From RBG-16-57-9 sp964529745 (GTDB taxonomy: Archaea; Thermoproteota; Bathyarchaeia; TCS64): a stretch of 24,424 nt of DNA. Position 1 is the stretch's first letter. The number at the start of each line of letters is the position of its first letter. Position numbers and translations under genes: made by a program. Shown piece after piece: positions 15,138-21,377 of the stretch. The stretch lies in the NCBI GenBank assembly GCA_964529745.1, contig CAZGZR010000039.1, positions 1 through 24,424 on the forward strand, given 5' to 3'. Below the pieces are notes generated by a model, which did no database searches, had not been told where the DNA came from, and saw only the letters and a list, made by a program, of their open reading frames with translations.

Positions 15138-16400
15138 TTATCTACGGCTCGTTGCCTCCAGGGCCTTCTCTATCGGCGTGTAAGGGATGTCGTAGCCGAA
15201 GTGCTTCGGCCCCAGCAACCTGAGGCCCTTCTCCGTCCTCCAGATGGGCTCGGCCCTCACGCCTACGACCGTGACCTCTCTGCCGTGTATCCACTCCGAT
15301 GTCCACGCGTGTGAGAGGCCCCACCCCGTGTTGGAGTCGATGACGTTCAGCCCGTCCGGGCTGGTGATCCACGGCTTCTCGTCGAGCCAAGAGACGTGGT
15401 TCTCGTTCTTGAACCATATCTTCAGGTGGCGGCCCTCCCAGTCCCCTGTTCCCTTGATCCAGCTGTACCCCCAGATGAAGCTGTACTTCTCCTCGAAGAG
15501 CAGCGCGTTCACCTTGCCCTCGAAGACCTTGTACGCCCAGCCGTCGGAGGCGTCGATCATGGCCTCTACCGGGTTGTCCCCGGCGGCCACGGCGTTCCTT
15601 ATCGCTTTCCCGATCTTGATGGTGAAGGACATCGCCCCCGGGAGGAGGGCCTTCTTCATCAGCTTTCCCTCGACCGCCAGCGGCCCCCCACAGGTCCCGC
15701 CGGAGTAGGTTGAGATACCCTCGACGATCTCCTCTGCTCTCTGCCAGCTCAGGGCCTTCTCCAGTACAAGCAGGTCGCCCCACGAAGTCGTTATCACCGC
15801 TGGGCAGACAGGCACGTCGTGTATGTTGAGAGTGTTTATGTTGACCTCCGGGACTGCCCTGTGTCCGCAGCCCGTCGCGTCGATGATGGGCCACCCCTTG
15901 TCGGGGTATGTGAGTAGTCCGCGCATGGACATCTGCATTATCTCGCCTTGGAGCTGGGAGTAGATCTTCCTGTCGCCGATGAGTTCCTTCAGCCGTTTCA
16001 GGCCGGCTTCTCCCCAGTCTGGGCCAGGGAGTTCCGACCAGCTATTCAGGGGTGCGAAGGTCTTGTCCTTCAACATGATCTGATCGCGTATGAAGGCTCG
16101 ACCGTCGAAGCCCGTCCTAAGCACGCCGCCGCTGGACGCGAAGAAGCCTGGCTGGTTCATCCACCTAAGCTTCTGCTCTACCCGGATGCTACCACCTGTC
16201 CCGAGCCTCGAAAGAACGAGCTCGTCGTCAGGTATCTCGTCGACGTCGACGAGCCTGTACTCTTTTCCCTGGTCGAAGGCTTCGTCGATCGCCTTCTCCA
16301 GGGGCTCCTCCAACGGCCTTACTCCGCCTCCACCTGTTGCCAGGGCCATGGCGCCTATCGTGTAGCTCTTCATCTCCTCTCTCGTGAGGTTTCTAGCCAT
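15138..16400 (-). CDS. DUF917 / S-methyl-thiohydantoin desulfurase-like protein, paralog 3
   Basis: A 420-residue DUF917 protein. The N-terminus ARNLTREEMKSYTIGAMALATGGGGVRPLEEP keeps the ATGGGG loop; then LNSWSELPGPDWGEAG, IDATGCGHRAVPEVN, and the C-terminal FIWGYSWIKGTGDWEGRHLKIWFKNENHVSW, TSPDGLNVIDSNTGWGLSHAW and LGPKHFGYDIPYTPIEK. It differs from paralogs 1-2 at several usual positions (for example the CPDPF motif reads TSPDGL). ATG 16400 is preferred over an in-frame GTG at 16412 because GGTGAT lies seven bases ahead of it. The gene has its own TATA-like box (minus-strand TTATTTATAG near 16436-16445). The 4.8-kb element begins 134 bases upstream. Confidence 0.88.
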   Translation of the reverse strand: MARNLTREEMKSYTIGAMALATGGGGVRPLEEPLEKAIDEAFDQGKEYRLVDVDEIPDDELVLSRLGTGGSIRVEQKLRWMNQPGFFASSGGVLRTGFDGRAFIRDQIMLKDKTFAPLNSWSELPGPDWGEAGLKRLKELIGDRKIYSQLQGEIMQMSMRGLLTYPDKGWPIIDATGCGHRAVPEVNINTLNIHDVPVCPAVITTSWGDLLVLEKALSWQRAEEIVEGISTYSGGTCGGPLAVEGKLMKKALLPGAMSFTIKIGKAIRNAVAAGDNPVEAMIDASDGWAYKVFEGKVNALLFEEKYSFIWGYSWIKGTGDWEGRHLKIWFKNENHVSWLDEKPWITSPDGLNVIDSNTGWGLSHAWTSEWIHGREVTVVGVRAEPIWRTEKGLRLLGPKHFGYDIPYTPIEKALEATSRR

Positions 16401-16417
16401 CCTCAGTATCACCTATC

Positions 16418-16437
16418 AGAAATTACCTAGAATTTCT
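16418..16437. promoter_or_regulatory. Inverted repeat in the promoter of DUF917 paralog 3
   Basis: AGAAATT-ACCTAG-AATTTCT has 7-bp perfect arms and lies between the TATA-like box and the start of DUF917 paralog 3, where a repressor would block transcription. A related CTAGAATTCTA occurs at 22488-22498 upstream of the deacylase gene. Confidence 0.4.
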
Positions 16438-16524
16438 ATAAATAACCTGCTTATGTCTTGGGCTCCTCGATGGAATCAGGTGCGTTATTTCACACCATCA
16501 AGAAAATATAAAATAAAAAGAATG

Positions 16525-16533
16525 TGGGGAGAC
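16525..16533. repeat. Target site duplication, left copy (TGGGGAGAC)
   Basis: TGGGGAGAC abuts the left inverted repeat and is identical to 21367-21375, which abuts the right one. A 9-bp flanking duplication is a mark of DDE-transposase insertion. Confidence 0.9.
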
Positions 16534-16558
16534 GATACTGTTCAGTCTTTTGTCATGG
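16534..16558 (+). repeat. Left terminal inverted repeat (25 bp)
   Basis: Begins GATACTGTTCAG and ends TTTGTCATGG; its reverse complement is found without mismatch at 21342-21366. The stop codon of the methyltransferase-nuclease gene lies only eight bases inside. Confidence 0.92.
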
Positions 16559-16565
16559 CTTGAGG

Positions 16566-17927
16566 TTATGATTCTTGAAGTATCTCCCCAATTGTTTTTA
16601 ATCTAATATCGAGTCCTCTTCTGTTCTTTGCTCTAGCTGCTTCTTCATACGAACCTTTGGTGAAGCTGAAAGCAATAATCACTCCACGTTTTTTATTCAC
16701 TCTTTGAATAGCTGTCTCGAAGTTATCTATTACATTTCTACCGACGCTATCTGATTGCTTTACCTGTACAGGGACATCAAGTTCTATCCAGCCATCGATT
16801 CCATAGTCACCGACCATTCTTTCACTTACTCTTCCATGCAGTTTTCTGAAAACCCAGTTCTGAAATTCAAAGGGCTGTAATTCTCTTAATTCCTCCATCG
16901 TTTGAGGGAGCCCAATAATCTTATAGTCAGCATAAAATTTCCTTAGTCGTTCACCCATCAGTTTACATGCAGTAGGCGAGATATCGATTCCAATCCAACG
17001 CCTCTTCAAATTATGTGCTGCAACAAGGGATGTACCGCAACCACAGAAGGGATCAAGCACTATATCCATTGGATTCGATGAAGCATTTATGATTCTTTCA
17101 AGAAGTTCAACGGGCTTCTGTGTAGGGTATCCTAGACGTTCCTTAGAATGTGCCGATATTGGTTTAATATCCATCCAAATGTCTTGAAGTAGTTGTCCTT
17201 TCATCTCGTCTAAATATCGCTTGTATCTCGGTACACCACCGCGTTTCTTAGGGAAATATATCCTTCCCTCTTCAACCAATTCATCAAGTCTTTGTACGGT
17301 GAACTTCCAGTGATTCCCTCGCTTAGCTGGATCGATTCCTCTCCACGGCTTACCTGAGTCACCATCTCTTACACCTCTAGCCATAAGATCAGATGAAGTC
17401 CACCTTCTACCATCAGGGTCTTTATATCGATAATATTTCTCGACATATTCCTCATCATAAGGTACGTATTGAGGGTTGAATACATAGTCATCAGTTTTGG
17501 AGTAAAATAATAGCCTGTCATGGATTGCACCGAATTTTCTGACATTCTGTGATCCAGAGTGGGCTGAGGTGCGTTTCCATACAATGCTGTTTACCATTCT
17601 GTCACCGAATATTTTGTCTATTAGCACCTTCAGATAGTCGGCTGCATGCCAATCACAGTGAAGGTACATTGAACCCGTGTCTTTGAGTACACGGAAGCAT
17701 TCCCTTATCTTGGGTTCCATCCATGCAATATAGTTCTCTACCCCACCCTTCCACCTATCTTCAAAGGCCCTTATCTCAAACCCATCTCCCCATATGATCT
17801 CCCATTCTTCATTGGTAAAGAAAGGTGGGTCTGCATAAATTAGATCAACAGATTTGCTTGGAAACCTCATCATTATGTCGGTGCAGTTGCCACAATAGAT
17901 AGTGTTGGGTTGGAAATATACAGCCAT
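16566..17927 (-). CDS. DNA methyltransferase fused to an Mrr-like nuclease domain
   Basis: A 453-residue protein. The N-terminal 330 residues are an N4-cytosine/N6-adenine DNA methyltransferase (PF01555 type): catalytic DPPF at 33-36 in VDLIYADPPFFTNE, the YPTQKPVELLERII helix at 267-280 and the SAM-binding DPFCGCGTS at 292-300, followed by WIGIDISPTACKL. DPP before the Gly-rich motif indicates the beta order. From about 352 on a second domain resembles Mrr-type restriction nucleases: FEFQNWVFRKLHG, YGIDGW (Asp 378), VPVQVKQSD (Gln 388, Lys 390) and GVIIAFSFTKGSYEEAARAK. D...QxK is the Mrr active-site form. One polypeptide could therefore carry modification and cleavage. It sits at the end of the element with its own upstream gap (17928-18024, TATA-like TTTTAAAC). 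Confidence 0.85.
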   Translation of the reverse strand: MAVYFQPNTIYCGNCTDIMMRFPSKSVDLIYADPPFFTNEEWEIIWGDGFEIRAFEDRWKGGVENYIAWMEPKIRECFRVLKDTGSMYLHCDWHAADYLKVLIDKIFGDRMVNSIVWKRTSAHSGSQNVRKFGAIHDRLLFYSKTDDYVFNPQYVPYDEEYVEKYYRYKDPDGRRWTSSDLMARGVRDGDSGKPWRGIDPAKRGNHWKFTVQRLDELVEEGRIYFPKKRGGVPRYKRYLDEMKGQLLQDIWMDIKPISAHSKERLGYPTQKPVELLERIINASSNPMDIVLDPFCGCGTSLVAAHNLKRRWIGIDISPTACKLMGERLRKFYADYKIIGLPQTMEELRELQPFEFQNWVFRKLHGRVSERMVGDYGIDGWIELDVPVQVKQSDSVGRNVIDNFETAIQRVNKKRGVIIAFSFTKGSYEEAARAKNRRGLDIRLKTIGEILQES

Positions 17928-18024
17928 GGTATCGAACTATTTATCCTGTGTGAAAGTTTAAAACTTGGGGTGTGTTGCCTAAACACATTATATTGCTATA
18001 AAAAACGACAAGTTAGCACCATTT

Positions 18025-18171
18025 TTACTGTATTATTACGTTTCGTTTAATCATGGTCTCCCATTCGGCTTGAGTTAGTATTCCTTTTTCTTCAAGCAGT
18101 TGCACTAGGCTTTCAAGCATTGTACTTAGTAGTTCAACCTCTTCCTCAAGTTCCTTTTTCGTTTTAATCAC
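18025..18171 (-). CDS. Small coiled-coil protein (48 residues)
   Basis: Starts at GTG 18171, overlapping the end of the ribbon-helix-helix gene in another frame. The sequence MIKTKKELEEEVELLSTMLE then SLVQLLEEKGILTQAEWETM and IKRNVIIQ has heptad-like Leu/Val spacing and ends in the 'LxEKGILTxxEWexxi' motif seen in short SHOCT-like or archaeal accessory proteins. Overlap with the preceding gene indicates coupled translation. It may help oligomerise the RHH protein or the transposase; that is inference. Confidence 0.65.
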   Translation of the reverse strand: MIKTKKELEEEVELLSTMLESLVQLLEEKGILTQAEWETMIKRNVIIQ

Positions 18172-18328
18172 ATGGCTCGCCTCTCTTCGTCAGATAGCCT
18201 TTTTCTCCTAACCAATTCATGATAATGGTTCTAAGGGTATCGCTTCTACCTTCACCAAATGTGCCAATTAGTTCATTGTCAACCATGTTGACTATCTCTT
18301 CAGGTAAGGCAACAAGAACCTTTTTCAC
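18164..18328 (-). CDS. Ribbon-helix-helix DNA-binding protein (54 residues)
   Basis: Starts at GTG 18328, whose bases overlap the transposase stop codon (GTGA). MKKVLVALPEEIVNMVDNEL and the following IGTFGEGRSDTLRTIIMNWLGEKGYL match the beta-strand/helix/helix of CopG/Arc-type RHH proteins: KKVLVALP is the DNA-reading strand and GEGRSDTLRTIIMNWL the second helix. Being coupled to the transposase it most likely limits transposase expression. Two palindromes upstream of the transposase (19264-19281 and 19299-19317) are candidate binding sites. Confidence 0.75.
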   Translation of the reverse strand: MKKVLVALPEEIVNMVDNELIGTFGEGRSDTLRTIIMNWLGEKGYLTKRGEPCD

Positions 18329-19257
18329 TGTACTATCGCCTCCATTTGAATCGTATCTATGACTGGTTCTACTACTTGTTCTTGTTTAGTGGTTGCATTT
18401 TCGATGGCTTTTCGTTTTGTGGCTTCCTCAATCAACCCTAGCCATGTGTTAGGTACATCCATCTGTGCTGCTTCTGCTGGTGTCTTATTTTCTAAGCTCT
18501 GATGTGGCCTTACACAATTGTAATGAACTGACCATCCTTCTAAGAGTAGTTCTGTTGATTCGTAGCTACCTAATCCTCTCATGCATCGGGTTCTGTCCTT
18601 GAGTGTTCCATGTAGTCGTTCCACTGAGTTGTTTGTTTCCCTTGATCTTATTCCTACTCTCTGCACTAGTTCTACTCTTTCCGCTTTGTATCTGCTATAG
18701 AAAACCCTGTTAAATGCTCTCTTGTAGGCGTTACAACCATCTACAAACACCTTTTTTGGTCTGGTCTTGCTCTGTTTTAACCCTTTATCGAATATCGCTA
18801 CCGTATCTTCAAAGGTTCTGGTTTCTGAAAGGTGACTTGATACAATGAACTTTGTTTCCTCGTCCATCATCTCCCAGAACCAAATGTTTCTTCCCTCACA
18901 CTTGAGCATCGTCTCATCTTCATGCCATAGTCCCGATAGTTGAGGCTCTTGTTTGTTAACGTAATCTTTGACCAGCTTGGAGTATTTCCTTATCCAATTG
19001 AGTATTGTAACTTGGCTAACGTGTTCACCGAAGAGTTGTTCTAGGTTTCGCTGTGTTTTTCGTAGTGAGAGACCATCATAGTAGAGGTTAAGGGCTGCTG
19101 CAATGACGTGTTTTTTACTCTGCATCTTCGAGAAGTTATCATTAAGGTAGAATCTGTGACCACATTCCTTGCACTTGTAAACCTGTTTTCCTTTGACCTT
19201 CCCGTTCTTTACGAGTTTTTCAGACCCACAGTACTTGCAGTTCATCGCTCTTAACAT
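18325..19257 (-). CDS. DDE transposase with N-terminal zinc ribbon (IS6/IS1-like)
   Basis: A 310-residue transposase, typical archaeal layout. A zinc ribbon C-x2-C...C-x2-C is seen in MNCKYCGSEKLVKNGK and QVYKCKECGHRF (about 7-35). A helix-turn-helix follows (LSLRKTQRNLEQLFGEHVSQ, then VTILNWIRKYSKLV; about 63-97). The catalytic core has Asp 114 in LWHEDETMLK, Asp 173 in KKVFVDGCNAYKRAF and Glu 213 in ETNNSVERLHGTLKDRTR, then WSVHYNCVRPHQSLENKTPAEAAQ. The order suits the IS6/IS240-like group with IS1-like zinc finger; a 9-bp duplication fits IS1 or IS6 relatives. All three acids are present, so it should be active. ATG 19245 (MNCKYC) is an alternative start. It presumably acts on the 25-bp repeats at the element's ends. 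Confidence 0.9.
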   Translation of the reverse strand: MLRAMNCKYCGSEKLVKNGKVKGKQVYKCKECGHRFYLNDNFSKMQSKKHVIAAALNLYYDGLSLRKTQRNLEQLFGEHVSQVTILNWIRKYSKLVKDYVNKQEPQLSGLWHEDETMLKCEGRNIWFWEMMDEETKFIVSSHLSETRTFEDTVAIFDKGLKQSKTRPKKVFVDGCNAYKRAFNRVFYSRYKAERVELVQRVGIRSRETNNSVERLHGTLKDRTRCMRGLGSYESTELLLEGWSVHYNCVRPHQSLENKTPAEAAQMDVPNTWLGLIEEATKRKAIENATTKQEQVVEPVIDTIQMEAIVQ

Positions 19258-19263
19258 CCTACA

Positions 19264-19281
19264 GGTATCCTATGGGATACC
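19264..19281. promoter_or_regulatory. Palindromic operator near transposase transcription start
   Basis: GGTATCC-TATG-GGATACC, 7-bp perfect arms, just upstream of the transposase ATG. A minus-strand TATA-like ATATATATG lies at about 19284-19292, so the palindrome covers the predicted start of transcription. It shares GGTAT...ATACC arms with 19299-19317. Confidence 0.5.
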
Positions 19282-19298
19282 CTACATATATATCTTGT

Positions 19299-19317
19299 GG
19301 TATATCTCTGAGATACC
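19299..19317. promoter_or_regulatory. Second palindromic operator upstream of the transposase
   Basis: GGTATATCTCTGAGATACC is a near-palindrome with GGTAT/ATACC arms on the far side of the transposase TATA box. Together with 19264-19281 it brackets the promoter, as expected for cooperative repression, most likely by the RHH protein. Confidence 0.45.
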
Positions 19318-19323
19318 CAAACC

Positions 19324-19338
19324 TTTAAACAGTTTAAA
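19324..19338. repeat. 15-base palindrome between tRNA-like gene and transposase promoter
   Basis: TTTAAAC-A-GTTTAAA, perfect 7-bp arms. It follows the 3' end of the tRNA-like gene by about 15 bases and could act in ending that transcript or in regulating the transposase. Confidence 0.3.
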
Positions 19339-19352
19339 TTATGAGTGAATAT

Positions 19353-19428
19353 TGGAGCCCCAGGCGGGAATTGAACCCGCGATGTTCTCCTTACCAAAGG
19401 AGGCACTTTGCCGCTAAGCGACTGGGGC
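19353..19428 (-). tRNA. tRNA-Thr(GGU)-like gene with an extra base in the anticodon arm
   Basis: Read on the minus strand it folds as a tRNA: acceptor GCCCCAG/CTGGGGC, discriminator T and encoded CCA; T8; D-arm GCTT-AGCGGCA-AAGT; T-arm GCGGG-TTCAATT-CCCGC with the universal TTCRA. The body is 73 bases to the discriminator, one more than this D-loop size predicts. The anticodon arm reads CCTCC-TTTGGTAA-GGAGA, an 8-base loop holding the Thr anticodon GGT after T-T; alternatively CTCCT-TTGGTA-AGGAG with a 6-base loop. G1-C72, C2-G71 and the discriminator T fit archaeal tRNA-Thr. It starts seven bases after the stop of the TGT-like gene and is likely co-transcribed with it. Whether it is charged and used, or is a pseudo-tRNA, is open. 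Confidence 0.75.
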
Positions 19429-19434
19429 TTGACT

Positions 19435-20775
19435 TTACATTCTAGGTATTAGTTCTGCTAGTTTTGGAACTTGTGACCTTTGTATTATTTCTCTTATTAA
19501 CTCTATTTTTCTTTGATCAATATGGGTGGTTATTGTTTTCATTAATCCATTCATCTGGTATACATAGTGTTCTCTTCTAAGTCTATTCCAAATATCTGGA
19601 TTAATCTGGTTAGGATATAGTTTGGAAATATCTGTACAAGCAGGACATGAACAGGTAAGATTATTGTTGTTATTTTTGAATATTCTTTTTACTTGATCAT
19701 ATGTATAGCTCCATAATCTGTCTAGCATATAATATCTTCCGTAAGCACTTGTACCAAATCCACCATCTCCATCGAGTCCTGTCATGCTTGTAGACACCAT
19801 ATCAAAGCCTACGGTAGCGGATGGGAGGGTTTGGGGGCCTGACTCAAAAAGAAGATATACTTTTTCCTCATTTTCTTGTGTATTATTTGCTAATGACTTC
19901 ATTAATTCTCTATAGTTTTCTCTTTGTATTACGTAATCTGTTTTGTTAAGCTCACAGTATTTAATTTTTATAGCTGTTATATTTGCTGTATCTTGAGATA
20001 TGCTGTTGATTATGTTATTTAATAAATCATCATCCTTTAATGTTGTAATGTTTAATATGTAGTATGATGCACTGTGTTTATCTGAAGGTGTAATTGCATT
20101 GCTTACTGTGTTTATTCTATTTGTTATATCTAGTAGACCATTGTTTAGAATTACTGGTACGAATGGAATTAGTATATCAGATTCGTATAATATTTCTATG
20201 TCGTGTGTCTCTCCTATTAGTTTTGACATTTCTTCTTGATTTCTATCTAAGCCATACCAGAATTTTTTATATTCTGCCTTCTTCGTTCTATTGTACTTAT
20301 CAGTCTCATATCTTGTTTTTAAATATGCTCGTCTTTCTAGATATTCTTTAATTGGATTTAGTCTTCTTTCTGATTTTTGTAATGTTTTTATTTGATTTAA
20401 TAATTTAGTTCCTTCATCCCCGCCCTCATAATACATGTATTCACAAGCGGGGTCTATAATCATAGCAGTTTTGTTGAAAAAGTTGTTTTCGAGGCTGAAT
20501 GCATATGTGTTTGGTTGATCTATCCTGAGTTGATTAAGGTTAGACTTTACAGATAATATTTTATCAGGATGGTTACTTAATCTTATCGTAAATGCTTGAA
20601 CATGTTCTAATTGGTCAAGTGATAACATGTTCATTAGTATATTAAGTTCTTCACTGTTTTTTATTCTAGGGAAAAAATTTGGGAATAGTATTTCTTTTCT
20701 ATTTATTGAGAATGTGGCTTGTCTTGAGTATCTATCTCTTACTATTTCTTGTACTAGTTCAACTGTTTGGCTCAA
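19435..20775 (-). CDS. TGT-superfamily (archaeosine/queuine transglycosylase-like, possibly DpdA-like) protein
   Basis: A 446-residue protein with marks of the tRNA-guanine transglycosylase family, which swaps guanine for a 7-deazaguanine base. The C-terminal zinc site is clear: C375, C377, C380 in LTCSCPACTD and H403 in RREHYVYQMNGLMK (C-x-C-x2-C-x22-H). Just before it, SAYGRYYMLDRLW resembles the segment before the zinc site in archaeal TGT. AMIIDPACEYMYYEGG (about 104-119) stands where the first catalytic Asp loop is expected (Asp 108). At VGFDMVSTSM (about 322-331) the usual second Asp (G-x-D-x-F-D) seems replaced by Ser, unless Asp 325 takes over. The PUA/archaeosine extension is absent. 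TTG 20775 is the start, directly after the wHTH stop, with GGAGG eight bases ahead. Strongly AT-rich. DpdA relatives modify DNA, so DNA or the adjacent tRNA are both possible targets. Confidence 0.6.
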   Translation of the reverse strand: MSQTVELVQEIVRDRYSRQATFSINRKEILFPNFFPRIKNSEELNILMNMLSLDQLEHVQAFTIRLSNHPDKILSVKSNLNQLRIDQPNTYAFSLENNFFNKTAMIIDPACEYMYYEGGDEGTKLLNQIKTLQKSERRLNPIKEYLERRAYLKTRYETDKYNRTKKAEYKKFWYGLDRNQEEMSKLIGETHDIEILYESDILIPFVPVILNNGLLDITNRINTVSNAITPSDKHSASYYILNITTLKDDDLLNNIINSISQDTANITAIKIKYCELNKTDYVIQRENYRELMKSLANNTQENEEKVYLLFESGPQTLPSATVGFDMVSTSMTGLDGDGGFGTSAYGRYYMLDRLWSYTYDQVKRIFKNNNNNLTCSCPACTDISKLYPNQINPDIWNRLRREHYVYQMNGLMKTITTHIDQRKIELIREIIQRSQVPKLAELIPRM

Positions 20776-21279
20776 CTATTTAACCTCCATTGCAAATTTT
20801 TGTAGTTCCACCATAAATTTTAAAAAATCTTCATCTTTTATCATTATCCCACCCGCAACTTCTTTTTTACCATAATAATCTGTTTTTATTTCTTGTATGT
20901 ATATGAATTTTCCATCATCGTTTAATAGTCTATAAAATACATAGCTATTTTTTTTTGCTATGCTATCTAGTATGCTGCGTGATAATGTTACTTCACCATT
21001 GTTATAATATATTGATAAATTTCCTCTTTTTTGTGAGTGTGCTTCTCTTGTGGCTACGAGTTTTTTAAGGTGTTTTGTAATTGTGCTTCTATTTAGTTCT
21101 GTAATTGCTTCAATCTCTGATACAGTTATTCCTTTTGAATTAGCGATAAGTAATTCTCTAATTATTTTTTCCACATAGTTATCACGGTCTTTGGGTCTTA
21201 ATGAAAGCACTTGTTCTTTGCTTAACAGAGTCATCTTAGGCGGTTTTAATCCACGATACTTTATCGCTTGACTGTTCAT
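20776..21279 (-). CDS. Winged-HTH regulator, first gene of the TGT-like operon
   Basis: A 167-residue protein. Residues about 34-80 are a winged helix: VEKIIRELLIANSKGITVSE then IEAITELNRSTITKHLKKLV, with RSTITKHLKKL as recognition helix. The C-terminal part (about 112-163) has two strands and a helix, FIYIQEIKTDYYGKKEVAGG followed by IMIKDEDFLKFMVELQKF, whose shape recalls PC4-like single-strand-binding modules, though this is a weak resemblance. Its stop (TAG) is immediately followed by the TTG of the TGT-like gene, so the two form an operon. The ATG lies 63 bases inside the right terminal repeat, with a minus-strand TATA-like TTAAATAAC near 21306-21314 and a 13-base palindrome over the predicted transcription start. 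Confidence 0.75.
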   Translation of the reverse strand: MNSQAIKYRGLKPPKMTLLSKEQVLSLRPKDRDNYVEKIIRELLIANSKGITVSEIEAITELNRSTITKHLKKLVATREAHSQKRGNLSIYYNNGEVTLSRSILDSIAKKNSYVFYRLLNDDGKFIYIQEIKTDYYGKKEVAGGIMIKDEDFLKFMVELQKFAMEVK

Positions 21280-21280
21280 T

Positions 21281-21293
21281 TATGTTCAACATA
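21281..21293. promoter_or_regulatory. Palindrome at the start of the wHTH gene
   Basis: TATGTT-C-AACATA, perfect 6-bp arms, one base upstream of the wHTH start codon and over the predicted transcription start. A site for autoregulation is the simplest reading. Confidence 0.4.
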
Positions 21294-21341
21294 TCTGAGG
21301 TAAATTGTTATTTAAGTATTTTGAAAATAGTCTAATAAACT

Positions 21342-21366
21342 CCATGACAAAAGACTGAACAGTATC
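21342..21366 (-). repeat. Right terminal inverted repeat (25 bp)
   Basis: Begins CCATGACAAA and ends CTGAACAGTATC on the plus strand; exact reverse complement of 16534-16558. Confidence 0.92.
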
Positions 21367-21375
21367 TGGGGAGAC
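21367..21375. repeat. Target site duplication, right copy (TGGGGAGAC)
   Basis: Identical to 16525-16533 and directly next to the right inverted repeat; two bases separate it from the stop codon of the AstE-like gene. Confidence 0.9.
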
Positions 21376-21377
21376 TA

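Larger units (their letters stand above)
16534..21366 (-). mobile_element. 4.8-kb cargo-carrying transposon with perfect terminal inverted repeats
   Basis: The 4833-bp segment is bounded by 25-bp perfect inverted repeats and a 9-bp direct duplication, so its ends are known to the base. Inside, all genes lie on the minus strand: winged-HTH, TGT-superfamily protein, tRNA-Thr-like gene, DDE transposase, ribbon-helix-helix protein, small coiled-coil protein and a methyltransferase-nuclease fusion. Base composition is much more AT-rich than the host genes on both sides, most strongly at 19440-21300. It landed two bases after the stop codon of the AstE-like gene. The transposase is only about 0.9 kb of the element; the rest is cargo. 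Two sub-regions of different composition (19440-21300 against 16560-19260) suggest a mosaic origin. Confidence 0.88.

Noticed and set aside
18180..19320. The transposase as a separate inner insertion sequence
   Set aside because: No inverted repeats or flanking duplication were found around the transposase itself. The GGTAT palindromes are only on its upstream side and fit operators, and the downstream side is tightly overlapped by the RHH gene.
19353..21366. tRNA as the attachment site of a tyrosine-recombinase-type integrative element
   Set aside because: The tRNA-like gene lies inside the element rather than at an end, no integrase is present, and the ends have the inverted repeats and duplication of a DDE transposon.
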